Source: Myxococcota bacterium
GTDB lineage: Bacteria > Myxococcota > B64-G9
Reading direction: 5' to 3'
DNA: 64,000 nt
Assembly (NCBI GenBank): GCA_022710975.1
Contig: JAKLGA010000008.1
Location: 186,001-250,000 of the forward strand
Position 1 is the first letter of the stretch. Each line of letters begins with the position of its first letter. Of this stretch, positions 1-9,050 are shown one piece after another. A model generated the notes under the pieces. That model saw only the letters and a list, made by a program, of their open reading frames with translations, was not told the origin of the DNA and searched no databases. Both the position numbers and the translations under genes were made by a program.

Positions 1-1
1 G

Positions 2-1909
2 CCCCAGGCGCCGTTCGTCGTGCAGCTCCCCGCGGGGACGCTGGCCGGCTTCGGCCTGCAGCCCGGCGGGCCCGCCCTGCTCGAGGTGGGCCTGCGGGGC
101 GGCGGGCTGTGGGACCCCGCCCTGGCGGTGCTGGAGGCCGGCTCCGGCCGCCTGCTCGCCACGGCCGACAACCAGCCCGCGTGCGCGGACCTGCGGGACG
201 CGCGCCTGCAGCTCTGCCTGGAGGGTGGCCCCGTCGAGCTGTGGGTGGAGAGCGTCGGCCTGTCGGGCCAGCCGCCCGAGCTGCCGGCCGCGCTGGAGCT
301 CCGCCTGGAGTCGTCCGTGGGCTGCGCCGGCGGCGCCTGCGACGCGGCCCTGCCCGCGGCCGGGGGCGCGAGGTTGCTGGCCCTGGGCGAGGCGGCGGCC
401 GCGCCGCTCCAGGTGGAGGCCACCTCCGCGGTGTTCTCGCCTGCCCTGGAGCTGCTCGCCTGCGCACCGGGCGCGCCCACCCCGCAGAGCCTCGGCCTGG
501 CGGAGGCCGGTCCGGCCGGCAGCGCGGCGGCCGAGGCGCTGGCCGCGCCGGGGGTCCGGCTGTTCGCCCGCGTGCGCGAGCGCGCCGAGGATCGCGCGGG
601 CTGCGCGCCGCGGTCCGGCGCCGGGCGGACCTTCGCGCTCTCGGCGGCTCCGGCCGCGCCGCGGCCCGAGCCGCTGCTCCCCGGCCCGCTGCACCTCGAG
701 CTCGAGCCGGGCCGGCCGCGCTGGTTCTCGCTGGAGGGCCTGCGGGCGGTCCGCCTGAGGGCGGTGGCGCGCCCGGCGGCCGGCTCGGCGGCCCACCCGG
801 CCCTGGCGCTGCGCGGCCAGGGCGGCTGGCCGCTCTACGCCCGGGCCAGCGCGGTGGGCAGCGACCAGGGCGCGGCCGAGATCCGCTGGAGCCCGGCCGC
901 GGACGGCCCGATCTGGCTCCGGCTGACGGAGGCCGAGGGAGGCGGCGGGCCCGCCTACGCGGTGGAGCTCGAGCTCAGCGCCGACGCGCTGCCGGCGCCC
1001 GAGCTCGAGGAGCCGCCCGGCGAGCACGCCGCCCCGGACGAGGCCGCCCCGCTGCCGCCGGGCGAGCTGGTGCTGCGGGGCGCGCTCTCGCCCGCGGCCG
1101 GAGAGGCCGACTGCTTCCGGCTCGAGAGCCCGCTGGGCGAGGCGCTGGAGCTCGTCACCTGGGCCGGCGCTCCCGGCGAGCCGCCGGACACGATCCTGCT
1201 GCTGTGGGATCACGCGGGCCGAACGCTCACCTGGAACGACGACCAGGGCGGCTCCACGCTGGCTGGCCTCCCGGCCCTGGCCGGCCGCGGGCAGGGCTGG
1301 ACGGCCTGCGTGGAGGCTCGCGGCGCGGATCCGCTGGCCTACCGGCTCGAGGTCCGGCGCGCGCCGCTCACCCCCGGCCTGGCCGTGCCGCCCCAGCCGG
1401 GGGAGCTGTGCCTGAACGAGGCCCTGCTCGATCCGGGCGAGGCCGATCTCGACGGGGACGGACGCGCGGACGCCGGGGACCAGTACGTGGAGCTGCTGAA
1501 CGCGGGCCCCTACCCGCTCGCGCTGCAGGGGCTCGTGCTGTGGGCCGCCGGCGGCGGCGCGCTGTTCGACGAGCAGGTGCGCCTGGAACCGGGCGAGGCC
1601 CTGCTGGTGCTCAACGGCGCGCCGCCTCCACCCGGCGCCTTCCCCGCGCAGGCCTTCGGGCGCGCGCGGACCGCGCCCTGGCTGGCGGCCGGCGCGCGGG
1701 GCCTGGAGCTCGCCCTGTCCACGCCCGCGGGGGCCAGCCTGGAGCTCGGGGGCTTCGCCCTGCCGTCCACCGGCGCGCCGGGCGAGTCCGTGGCCCGCCC
1801 GGCGGACGCGGGCTGCGACCGGCCGCTCCGCCCCCACGCGGCGCTGCCCGGGGCGGCGGGTCCGCGCTCGCCCGGCGCCCGCCTGGATGGCTCACCCTTC
1901 CCGCCCTGA
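2..1909 (+). CDS. Exported lamin-tail-domain protein, 5' end missing
   Basis: The frame is open from the first complete codon, so the true start lies left of the window; the GTG at 20 is only the first in-frame start-like codon and has no Shine-Dalgarno sequence. About 630 residues are visible. Two stretches resemble PPC-type beta-sandwich domains: one at the visible N-terminus, and one around nt 1060-1360 containing a conserved LLLWDHAG-type strand and an NDD turn. A lamin-tail domain follows at nt ~1395-1770, recognisable from LNEALLDP, the Asp-rich DLDGDGRADAGD loop, YVELLN and LEPGEALLVLNG. Lamin-tail proteins of this kind are normally exported; function is unknown. A strong hairpin lies 36 nt after the stop. 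Confidence 0.75.
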   Translation, partial: PQAPFVVQLPAGTLAGFGLQPGGPALLEVGLRGGGLWDPALAVLEAGSGRLLATADNQPACADLRDARLQLCLEGGPVELWVESVGLSGQPPELPAALELRLESSVGCAGGACDAALPAAGGARLLALGEAAAAPLQVEATSAVFSPALELLACAPGAPTPQSLGLAEAGPAGSAAAEALAAPGVRLFARVRERAEDRAGCAPRSGAGRTFALSAAPAAPRPEPLLPGPLHLELEPGRPRWFSLEGLRAVRLRAVARPAAGSAAHPALALRGQGGWPLYARASAVGSDQGAAEIRWSPAADGPIWLRLTEAEGGGGPAYAVELELSADALPAPELEEPPGEHAAPDEAAPLPPGELVLRGALSPAAGEADCFRLESPLGEALELVTWAGAPGEPPDTILLLWDHAGRTLTWNDDQGGSTLAGLPALAGRGQGWTACVEARGADPLAYRLEVRRAPLTPGLAVPPQPGELCLNEALLDPGEADLDGDGRADAGDQYVELLNAGPYPLALQGLVLWAAGGGALFDEQVRLEPGEALLVLNGAPPPPGAFPAQAFGRARTAPWLAAGARGLELALSTPAGASLELGGFALPSTGAPGESVARPADAGCDRPLRPHAALPGAAGPRSPGARLDGSPFPP

Positions 1910-1944
1910 CACCGCCAGGCGCCGGGGAATCGCGCTCGAGGCTG

Positions 1945-1967
1945 CCCGGGTCGCTTCGCGACCCGGG
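1945..1967 (+). terminator. GC-rich stem-loop after the lamin-tail gene
   Basis: A perfect 10-bp stem (CCCGGGTCGC paired with GCGACCCGGG) with a TTC loop starts 36 nt after the stop codon at 1909. No U-run follows, so it is either an intrinsic-like terminator of the high-GC type or an mRNA 3'-end protecting hairpin. It sits between two convergent genes and could serve both. Confidence 0.6.
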
Positions 1968-1970
1968 TAA

Positions 1971-2038
1971 GAAACTCTTCGCGCGCCAGGCTTCTCTGCG
2001 CGCCTTCGGCGCTTGAGAATCCAGCGCGCTCGAGTTTC
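1971..2038. other. Nested inverted-repeat structure in convergent intergenic region
   Basis: An outer stem pairs GAAACTC (1971-1977) with GAGTTTC (2032-2038) and continues inward with GCGCG (1981-1985) against CGCGC (2025-2029). A small hairpin GCGCC-TTC-GGCGC (2002-2014) lies inside. With the 1945-1967 hairpin this fills most of the gap between the lamin-tail gene and the response-regulator gene. It may be a bidirectional terminator or an independent structured element. No reading frame accounts for it. Confidence 0.4.
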
Positions 2039-2137
2039 TAACGCCGCCCACTTCGCGGCACCAGACCCGATGTGCCTGGGTGAGAGCCTTCGGGAGGACT
2101 CGACTCACGCCTGAGGATGGTTCCGCCTCGGGGGGGT

Positions 2138-2806
2138 CTAGACGTCGATCAGGCCCTGGCGGATGCCCTCGGTGATGGCCTCCACCCGGTTGGACACGCT
2201 CAGCTTGGCGTAGATGTGCTCGAGGTGGGTGCGGATGGTGGCCCGGCTGACCTTCAGCACCCCGGCCGCCTCGGCGTTGGACAGGCCTTTGGCGATCACC
2301 TGCAGGATCTCGATCTCGCGGGCGGTCAGCTTGGGGCCGGGTTCCTCCTCCTGCTGGCTGGCCGCGGGCTCCACCCGGAAGTGCCGCAGCAGCGAGCGCG
2401 CCAGGCTGGGCTGGATCACCGAGCCGCCCGCCCGGACCTCCTTGATGGCCTCGACGATCTTCTCGGCCTCCATGCCCTTGAGCAGGTAACCCGAGGCGCC
2501 GGCCTGGATGGCGCTCATCACCTTCTCCTCCTCCTCGAAGATGGTGAAGATGAGGATCTCGATCCTGGGCCAGCGCTCCTTGACCGCCTTGGTCACCTCG
2601 ATGCCGCTGATGCCGGGCAGGCCGAGGTCCAGGAGCAGCACCTCGGGGTTGGCCGCCGCCAGCGTGTCCAGGGCCTCTTCCCCCGACAGGGCCTTGCCCA
2701 CCACCTGGACCTCGGGGAAGGCCCCCAGCACCTTCTCCAGGTTCTTGAGGATCTTGGGCTGGTCCTCCACCACGAACACGCGGATCGTCTCCCGGACGGT
2801 TTCCAT
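2138..2806 (-). CDS. NarL/FixJ-type response regulator
   Basis: A 222-residue two-domain regulator. The receiver domain (about residues 8-125) has the acidic pair E14-D15, phospho-acceptor D60 in LLLDLGLPG, T88 and K110. A LuxR-type helix-turn-helix follows at about 157-215 (LTAREIEILQVIAKGLSNAE, then VSRATIRTHLEHIYAKL). Phosphorylation by the kinase encoded 18 nt upstream should permit dimerisation and DNA binding. The start is ATG at 2806, with AAGGAG 7 nt upstream. The target genes are not evident; no nearby gene carries an obvious partner site. Confidence 0.93.
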   Translation of the reverse strand: METVRETIRVFVVEDQPKILKNLEKVLGAFPEVQVVGKALSGEEALDTLAAANPEVLLLDLGLPGISGIEVTKAVKERWPRIEILIFTIFEEEEKVMSAIQAGASGYLLKGMEAEKIVEAIKEVRAGGSVIQPSLARSLLRHFRVEPAASQQEEEPGPKLTAREIEILQVIAKGLSNAEAAGVLKVSRATIRTHLEHIYAKLSVSNRVEAITEGIRQGLIDV

Positions 2807-2824
2807 GCGCCTGCTCCTTGAGCC

Positions 2825-4093
2825 TCAGGTCGGCTCGGCGTCGCGGCCCTCCGCGGCCCTCGGCGCCGGCGGGCTCGTGTCCGTCGGCGACTTGTGTGTG
2901 GGGATCTCGAACACCACCTGGCAGCCCTGGCCCTGCGCGCTCTGGATGGTGACCTCACCGCCGTAGTGCCGGGCGCGCTCGCGCATGTTGGTCAGGCCGT
3001 AGTGCCCCTTCAGCGTGCCCTGGAAGTCGAATCCGCGGCCGTCGTCCTGGACCGACAGGCGCAGGCGGCCCTCGAGGTGGGACAGCGCCACCTCCACCCG
3101 CTTGGCCTGGGCGTGCTTGCGGACGTTGGTCAGCGACTCCTGCAGCACCCGGAAGGCGGCCAGCAAGAGCTCGCCGTCGAGGCGCGGCAGACGCCCGGTC
3201 ATCCTGAACTCCACCTGGATGCCGGTGCGCTGGCCGAAGTTGGCGCAGTAGTCCTCCAGCGCCGGCACCAGCTCGAAGTCGTCGCGCATCATGGAGATCG
3301 AGCGGCGCAGCTCGTCGATGCTCTCCTCGGCCACTTCCTTGAGCTCCCTGATCTCGTTCTTGAGCTCCGGCTCCTTGGCCAGCGTGTGCAGGTACTCGGA
3401 CTGGATGATGAGCGAGGACAGCGAGGCCCCCAGACCGTCGTGGATCTCGCGCGACAGCCGGGCGCGCTCCTCCATGACCGCCAGGTGACCCAGCTCCTTC
3501 TCCAGGGAGACGATCTGGTTGTGCTGGCTCTCCTCGCGCTCGTTCAGGTAGACGATCACGTAGACCACGATGAAGTTCACCGCCGAGTACCAGATCAGCA
3601 GGAAGACGTCCTCGAGCTCGAGCACCCGCCCGGGGATCTCGGTGTCGATCTTGGCCACGATCGGCAGGGTCAGCAGGGGCGGCAGGATGGACAGCGGGTT
3701 GGGGAACAGCAGGGCGAAGAAGATGGTGTAGACCACCTGGGTCGGGAGCACCGGGCTCTTCAGCCCGCCCGAGAAGGAGATCATGTAGACCAGCACCAGC
3801 AGGTCGAGGCACAGGGTGAAGAAGGTCAGCGCCTTGCCCAGCGGGCCCCGCTCCACCACCAGGTAGCAGGCCACGCTGTAGGCGATCATGGCGAAGTAGA
3901 CGCCGAAGGCCACCGGGCTCTGGGCGCCGAAGGAGGCGGCCCAGCGGGGTATCGCCAGGATGCCCAGGCCGATGAACAGGAACGCCAGGCGGGCGTAGAA
4001 CAGGGTCCGGGCGCGGGTGACGAAACGCTGCCGCCGCCACCCGCCCTCCGGGCTCGCCGAGAGATCGGCGCGGAACCACCTGGTGAGATCCAC
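2825..4093 (-). CDS. NarL-family sensor histidine kinase, membrane-bound
   Basis: A 422-residue sensor. The N-terminal half (about 30-185) holds five or six hydrophobic segments and no large extracytoplasmic domain, so the signal is probably sensed in or at the membrane. A HisKA_3 dimerisation helix follows, with phospho-acceptor H218 in SREIHDGLG, then a HATPase_c domain with the N-box (QESLTNVRKH, ~319-327), DDGRGF (350-355) and GLTNM. It is first in an operon with the response regulator. The start chosen is GTG at 4093. The frame runs further upstream but would overlap the divergent PHP gene. There is no Shine-Dalgarno sequence; a sigma-70-like promoter places the transcript start at this codon. 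Confidence 0.9.
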   Translation of the reverse strand: MDLTRWFRADLSASPEGGWRRQRFVTRARTLFYARLAFLFIGLGILAIPRWAASFGAQSPVAFGVYFAMIAYSVACYLVVERGPLGKALTFFTLCLDLLVLVYMISFSGGLKSPVLPTQVVYTIFFALLFPNPLSILPPLLTLPIVAKIDTEIPGRVLELEDVFLLIWYSAVNFIVVYVIVYLNEREESQHNQIVSLEKELGHLAVMEERARLSREIHDGLGASLSSLIIQSEYLHTLAKEPELKNEIRELKEVAEESIDELRRSISMMRDDFELVPALEDYCANFGQRTGIQVEFRMTGRLPRLDGELLLAAFRVLQESLTNVRKHAQAKRVEVALSHLEGRLRLSVQDDGRGFDFQGTLKGHYGLTNMRERARHYGGEVTIQSAQGQGCQVVFEIPTHKSPTDTSPPAPRAAEGRDAEPT

Positions 4094-4099
4094 GCAACG

Positions 4100-4129
4100 A
4101 CGGTAGCAGCACGCTTCCGAAGGTGTCAA
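4100..4129 (-). promoter_or_regulatory. Sigma-70-like promoter of the kinase/regulator operon
   Basis: On the minus strand TTGACA (4129-4124), an 18-nt spacer and TACCGT (4105-4100). The predicted transcript start falls at or next to the GTG at 4093, so the message would be leaderless. The same -10 hexamer occurs in the promoter at 42063-42091. Confidence 0.5.
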
Positions 4130-4159
4130 ACGGTCGACTGACCGAGTACACTCGGGCCC

Positions 4160-5026
4160 ATGGAGCGCATCGATCTGCACGCCCACACCACGGCCTCCGA
4201 CGGCAGCCTGCGCCCGGCCGAGCTGGTGCAGCTCGCCGCGCGCCTGGGGCTGCGGGCCGTGGCCCTGACCGACCACGACGGCCTGGACGGGCTGGCCGAG
4301 GGGCTGGCCGAGGGCCGCCGGCTCGGGCTCGAGGTCGTGCCCGGGATCGAGCTGTCCACCCGCAGGGACGGCCTGGGCAGCCTGCACCTGCTGGGGCTGT
4401 GGCTGGAGCCCACGGACGCCGGGCTGCGCGCCTGGCTGGCCGGGCAGCAGGCGACCCGCGTGGAGCGCAACCAGCGCCTGCTCGCGCGCCTGGCCGAGCT
4501 GGGCATGCCCCTCGATCCACAGCAGGTGGCGCGGCAGGCCGGCGGACCGGTGATCGGGCGGCCCCACGTGGCCCAGGCGCTGGTGGCCGGCGGGCACGCC
4601 GCCACGGTCGCCGACGCGTTCGCGCGCTGGCTCTCCCGGGGCCGGCCGGCGTACGTGGAGCGCGTGCGGCCGTCACCGGAGGAGGCCATCGAGGTGCTGC
4701 ACCGCGCGGGCGGGCTGACCATCCTGGCCCACCCCGGGCTGGCCTGGCGCGGGGAGCGGGCCCGCCAGCTCGGGGAGCTCGCCGCCCTGGCCCGGGCGGG
4801 ACTGGACGGCATCGAGCTGCGCCACCCCGAGCTGGCCCCCGACTGGGCCGCGGACCTGGCGGCCGAGGCCGCCCGGCTCGGGCTGCTGCCCAGCGGGGGT
4901 TCGGACTTCCACGGCGCGGCCAAGCCCGAGATCCGGCTGGGAGAACCGCCGGTCCCGGCGGAGTGGCTGGAGGGACTGCGGGCCCGGCGAATCGCGCGCC
5001 TTCCCGACCACCGCCGCCCGTGCTAG
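4160..5026 (+). CDS. PHP-domain phosphoesterase (RNase AM / nucleoside 3',5'-bisphosphate phosphatase type)
   Basis: A 288-residue PHP protein with the full metal-ligand set: H7-x-H9, D14, D38-H39, E64, H136, H191 and D249-x-H251. Length and the HAHTTASDGSL, LTDHD, AHPGL and GSDFHG motifs match the TrpH/YciV family, which hydrolyses 5'-phosphorylated RNA ends or 3',5'-nucleotide bisphosphates. It is predicted to be cytosolic. The start is ATG at 4160, 66 nt from the divergent kinase start. A lipoprotein gene follows after 36 nt in the same direction, with no evident functional link. The exact substrate within the family cannot be read from the sequence. Confidence 0.9.
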   Translation: MERIDLHAHTTASDGSLRPAELVQLAARLGLRAVALTDHDGLDGLAEGLAEGRRLGLEVVPGIELSTRRDGLGSLHLLGLWLEPTDAGLRAWLAGQQATRVERNQRLLARLAELGMPLDPQQVARQAGGPVIGRPHVAQALVAGGHAATVADAFARWLSRGRPAYVERVRPSPEEAIEVLHRAGGLTILAHPGLAWRGERARQLGELAALARAGLDGIELRHPELAPDWAADLAAEAARLGLLPSGGSDFHGAAKPEIRLGEPPVPAEWLEGLRARRIARLPDHRRPC

Positions 5027-5062
5027 TCTGACGGAGGAACCGAAATGTCCGGGAGGTGCGCG

Positions 5063-7396
5063 ATGACGCTCCGCCAGCGGATGTGGATGCGGTTGCTGCC
5101 CGCCGGGTTGGCGCTCGCCCTGGCGCTGGGGTGCGGCGACACGGGCTGCTCCTGCGGGGCCCCGCTCGCCCAGCCCATGCCCGAGGAGCAGAAGGTCTAC
5201 GACGCGGTCCAGCTGCGGCTCGCGCCGACCGCCTTCCAGTTCATCCAGGGCAACCTGACCGAGATCATCAGCCAGTTCATGGAGGGCGGGCTGGCCTTCG
5301 AGGTGCCCTACGTGGACGCCACCCAGGAGTTCGACGCCGGGCTGTTCACCGTCACCATCGTGCTGCACATCTGCGAGACGCCCTGCCCGCTGAACATCGA
5401 GATCGTCTCGGTCAACCTCAACCGCATCGCCCCCAACGTGCTGGCCCTGGACGCGCGGGTCAACGTGAGCGGGACCATCACCATCACCGGCGACATCCCC
5501 GACTGCGAGGTCCCGATCGACATCCAGAACAAGCCCATCAGCGCCAACCTCGTGCTGGGCATCGACGGCCGCGACCACGTGCTGACCTTCGACGTCCAGG
5601 ACCTGCTGGTGGAGATCGCGGGCGACGACTACGATCTCGACTGCGACTGGGGCTGGTTCGACTTCCTCATGGACCCGATCACCAGCTGGCTGACGGACGT
5701 CATCACCCCGCTGCTGAACGGCACGCTGCAGAGCCAGCTCGACACCGCGGTGGCCGACGCGCTGGACGGCGCGCGCTGCCTGAACTGCGACTTCTACTCC
5801 CTGGGCTGCCCGGCCGGCTCGGCCTGCGACGGCGACGGGGAGTACTGCGAGGACGGCCAGGGCTGCCGGGCCAAGCCCCTGGGCATGGTCGGCAGCATGG
5901 ACCTGGGTGAGCTGCTGGCCTCGGTCTCGCCGGGCATGCAGGCCAGCCTGGACCTCTTCCTGGCCGTGGGCCAGTGGGAGGACTCCACCATCGATCCGCT
6001 GGTGAAGAACGACGGCCTCGAGCTGCGCATGATCGGCGGCGCCGCGACCGAGCACGACCGGTGCGTGCCCACGCCCCCGGCCGAGGAGATCCCCTCCGCC
6101 GCGCCCCCGCCCCGCCTGGGCTTCACCGACGTGGTGCCGGGCACCGCCGTGCCCTACATGGCCGGCATCGGCGTCTCCGACCGCTTCGTGGACTGGTTCC
6201 TGTACCAGGGCTACCTGGGCGGGCTGCTGTGCCTGAGCCTGGGGTCGGACACCACCGACATGCTGTCCTCGGGCACCTTCTCCCTGCTGATGGGCTCGCT
6301 GGCGACGCTCACCGGTGGCGCGAACACGCCGGTCATGCTGCGCATGCGTCCGGAGCACGTGCCCAGCGCCGAGATCGGCGCTGGCACCTTCAGCACGGAC
6401 GCCGAGGGCAACCGGGTGATCGACGAGCCGCTGCTCTACCTGAACCTGCCCGGGCTGGCGCTCGACTTCTACGTGATGATCGACGAACGCTTCGTGCGGG
6501 TGGTGACGCTCACCCAGGACATCAGCCTGCAGCTCGCCCTGGACTTCACCGCCGACAACGAGCTGGTGCCGCTGTTCGGCGCGGACAGCATCCAGATCAG
6601 CAACGTCCGGGCCAGCAACTACGAGCTCCTGGCCGAGGACCCCGCCAGCCTGGAGCAGCTCGTGCCGACCCTCATCGACATGGCGCTGCCGCTGCTGACC
6701 GGCTCGCTGGAGCCCATCGCGTTGCCGCCCATCCAGGGCTTCGCGCTGAGCATCGCCGCGGTGCAAGGCGACTACGACCGGCAGGGCACGCCCTACCACG
6801 AGTACCTGGGCCTGTACGCCAACCTGAGCCTGGCCCCGGTCCAGCCCAGCCCGCGCCGGACCACGGCGCGGCTGGCCGCGCTGGAGATCCCGGACCCGGC
6901 GCTCATGTCGATCCGCGCCGCGGGCGGCCCGCGCGCGCCGGTGGCCACCCTCGAGGTGGGCGCGGACGGCGACCGGCCGGCCGAGTACTCCTGGCGCCTG
7001 GATGGCGGCGGCTGGAGCCTGTTCCAGCCCGGGCCACGCCTGCGCGTCCAGAGCCCGCGCCTGCTGCTCGCCGGGCGCCACAGCCTCGAGGTGCGCGCGC
7101 GCAGCGTGGGCGACTACACCAGCCTGGATCCCGAGCCGGCGCGGGTCGATCTCGAGGTGGCCACCCCCGCCCCAGCCCTCGAGGCCGCACGCCTGCCCCG
7201 GACCCCCGCCGCCGCCGTGGCCCTGGCCCACGAGCTGGCCCTCGCCGCCGGCACGCAGGCCGCGCCGCTGGCGGCCGGGCCCGGGCAGGCCCTGGAGCCG
7301 CAGGCCGGCTGCGCCTCCGCTGGAGGGTCCGCCTCGCTGGCGGGCCTGCTGCTCGGCCTGCTGGCCGGCCTGGCCCTCCTGCGCCGCAGGGCCTGA
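5063..7396 (+). CDS. Large lipoprotein with a MYXO-CTERM anchor
   Basis: A 777-residue secreted protein. The N-terminus has a lipoprotein signal (LALALALGC, lipid-anchored C24) followed by a Cys-rich stretch, and two more Cys-rich segments lie near 240-285. The body is mostly beta-rich with repeated NLTEIISQF / DLLVEIAGD-type amphipathic stretches suggesting a BPI/LBP-like or barrel-like fold; I do not recognise the family. The last ~30 residues (CASAGGS, a Leu/Gly hydrophobic helix, RRR) are a MYXO-CTERM sorting signal, so both termini could be membrane-associated. I chose ATG 5063 because GGAGG sits 6 nt upstream; an in-frame ATG at 5045 has weaker spacing. Confidence 0.85.
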   Translation: MTLRQRMWMRLLPAGLALALALGCGDTGCSCGAPLAQPMPEEQKVYDAVQLRLAPTAFQFIQGNLTEIISQFMEGGLAFEVPYVDATQEFDAGLFTVTIVLHICETPCPLNIEIVSVNLNRIAPNVLALDARVNVSGTITITGDIPDCEVPIDIQNKPISANLVLGIDGRDHVLTFDVQDLLVEIAGDDYDLDCDWGWFDFLMDPITSWLTDVITPLLNGTLQSQLDTAVADALDGARCLNCDFYSLGCPAGSACDGDGEYCEDGQGCRAKPLGMVGSMDLGELLASVSPGMQASLDLFLAVGQWEDSTIDPLVKNDGLELRMIGGAATEHDRCVPTPPAEEIPSAAPPPRLGFTDVVPGTAVPYMAGIGVSDRFVDWFLYQGYLGGLLCLSLGSDTTDMLSSGTFSLLMGSLATLTGGANTPVMLRMRPEHVPSAEIGAGTFSTDAEGNRVIDEPLLYLNLPGLALDFYVMIDERFVRVVTLTQDISLQLALDFTADNELVPLFGADSIQISNVRASNYELLAEDPASLEQLVPTLIDMALPLLTGSLEPIALPPIQGFALSIAAVQGDYDRQGTPYHEYLGLYANLSLAPVQPSPRRTTARLAALEIPDPALMSIRAAGGPRAPVATLEVGADGDRPAEYSWRLDGGGWSLFQPGPRLRVQSPRLLLAGRHSLEVRARSVGDYTSLDPEPARVDLEVATPAPALEAARLPRTPAAAVALAHELALAAGTQAAPLAAGPGQALEPQAGCASAGGSASLAGLLLGLLAGLALLRRRA

Positions 7397-7421
7397 GCCC
7401 CCCGGGCGCCGGCCCCGCTCA

Positions 7422-8996
7422 TCACTCGCACTGCTCGTTCGCGCCGATGTCGGGCGCCTCGCCGCAGAAGGCGCCCGCCGCGGGCCCGTTGAGATCGAGC
7501 CCCAGCCCGTCCCAGGCCGTCTGCTCGCTGCCCCCGTCCTGCCCCGGGCTGGAGTCGGTGAGGCAGTACCAGCCGTCGCACTCGACCAGGGCCGGGTTCA
7601 CCCCGAGGTACAGCACCGGCGCCCCAGCCAGCCACTGGCCGCAGGCAGGCTCGCACACGCACAGGAGCTCGGGCTGATCCGTCAGCAGTTCTCCGGCCTG
7701 GAGATCGAGCTGGCCCGGGTCGCGCAGATCGCAGTAGACGTGCTCGGATGGCGTCCCCGATGAGGCGTGGTTGAACATCCGCACCCGCAGGACCTCCACC
7801 CCTCCGCCCTGGCTGCCGTACACCTTCAGCAGCGCCACCTGCGTGGCCAGCGAGGAGTTGTGGAGCATCCACAGATCGCCGGCGCTGCTGTCTGCGCGCA
7901 CGTCGATGGGGTTGTCGAGGAACAGGTTGCCTCGCACCAGCACCTCGCCCCGCACCCCCTGCAGGTGCACCCCGGCGCCCTGGCTCACCGCCTGGTTCCA
8001 GACGATGCGGTTGCCGGCCAGGCCCAGCTCGTCACGCCCGGGCGGCGGGCCGATGGTCACCCGCTCGAGCGCGCCCGACAGGCTCGCCCCCGAGTCCTGG
8101 TTGGCCGCGAGCTCGCTGGCGTAGACGCTCACGTCCGTCACCGGCGCCTGGACCGTGCCCACCACCCGCAGCCCGGCGACGTTGGCCTGGAGCACGCACC
8201 CGCCCAGGCCCTGCCCATCCAGCAGCTCGCTCCCGTCGCCCAGGGTCACCGCCTGGCTGCCGTCCGTGACGATCACCCCGGTCGTGTTCCCCTGGGCCAC
8301 CAGCCCGGCCAGCAGCACCGCCCGGGCGCCGCTGACCATCACCCCCGCGGCGCCGAAGTCGCGGAGGGTGAGGGCGACCACGGCCACCACCTGGCCCGTG
8401 ATGCTCAGGCCCGGGGCCGCCGCCGGCATGCCCGCGGCCGGCTCCAGGATCACCTCCGCGCCCCGACCGTCCAGGAGCACGGCCACGCCCGAGAGGGGCG
8501 GCAGGCCGGAGCCCAGCCGGATCGGCCGCGCGGCCCCGAAGGCCCCCGCCAGGAACCGGATGCGCACCGGCAGGCCGGTCCCCCGGGCCAGGCGCAGCGC
8601 CTCCCGGAGCGACAGGCCCGCGCCGCCCTCCGCCTCGAGCCGCATGCTGGCCAGATCGCGCTCGGCGGTGATGCCGTCCTCGTCCTCCGGGGTGGTGACC
8701 CGCAGGTCCAGGGTGGAGGCCGGATCTCCCCAGGGCAGGCCCGGCAGGTCGCCCGGTAGGTCCGCGGAGACCGGCCCCAGCGCCTGGCAGGCGCGCCGAT
8801 CGCCGCCCGGCGGGGGCAGGCACACCCCGACGGCGGCCGAGCAGCTGCAGGGCGCCGCGCACCCCCAGGCCGGATCGCAGACCGTGTAGCCCCGCCCGCC
8901 CAGGTCCAAGTCGAACCCGCAGCCCGCGAGCAGCAACCACGTCGCGCCGCCCGCGGCGGCGAGGCGGATCGGCCGATGAACTCGCGCGCGGCGCAC
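7422..8996 (-). CDS. Parallel beta-helix lipoprotein
   Basis: A 524-residue lipoprotein (LLLAGCG, lipidated C26). A short Cys-rich segment (35-60) precedes a long region of beta-helix-type repeats (approximately 180-410; VVVALTLRDFGAAGVMVSG, VIVTDGSQAV, VRGNLFLDN). It ends with PDIGANEQCE, the terminal signature seen in many right-handed beta-helix surface proteins (DIGAxE). The start is GTG at 8996, with AGGAGG 6 nt upstream. Beta-helix proteins of this sort are adhesins or polysaccharide-active enzymes; no catalytic residues are recognisable. It lies 54 nt downstream of the M17-like gene, so it could be read through from the rib operon. Confidence 0.82.
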   Translation of the reverse strand: MRRARVHRPIRLAAAGGATWLLLAGCGFDLDLGGRGYTVCDPAWGCAAPCSCSAAVGVCLPPPGGDRRACQALGPVSADLPGDLPGLPWGDPASTLDLRVTTPEDEDGITAERDLASMRLEAEGGAGLSLREALRLARGTGLPVRIRFLAGAFGAARPIRLGSGLPPLSGVAVLLDGRGAEVILEPAAGMPAAAPGLSITGQVVAVVALTLRDFGAAGVMVSGARAVLLAGLVAQGNTTGVIVTDGSQAVTLGDGSELLDGQGLGGCVLQANVAGLRVVGTVQAPVTDVSVYASELAANQDSGASLSGALERVTIGPPPGRDELGLAGNRIVWNQAVSQGAGVHLQGVRGEVLVRGNLFLDNPIDVRADSSAGDLWMLHNSSLATQVALLKVYGSQGGGVEVLRVRMFNHASSGTPSEHVYCDLRDPGQLDLQAGELLTDQPELLCVCEPACGQWLAGAPVLYLGVNPALVECDGWYCLTDSSPGQDGGSEQTAWDGLGLDLNGPAAGAFCGEAPDIGANEQCE

Positions 8997-9050
8997 CCGG
9001 CACCTCCTGCCCCAGTCTAGCCAGGGAGCGGGTCCGGCGGAAGCCCCGCC

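Noticed and set aside
20-22. GTG as the true start of the first gene
   Set aside because: The frame is open to the window edge, there is no ribosome site, and no signal peptide follows, so it is an internal codon.
4094-4597. An N-terminal extension of the histidine kinase to an ATG at 4597
   Set aside because: The extension lies inside the divergent PHP gene, has no similarity to sensor domains and crosses the promoter at 4100-4129.
4673-7231. An 852-codon minus-strand frame under the lipoprotein gene
   Set aside because: It is a Gly/Gln/His/Val-rich antisense translation with no domain and no start site; the plus-strand gene has a lipobox and MYXO-CTERM.
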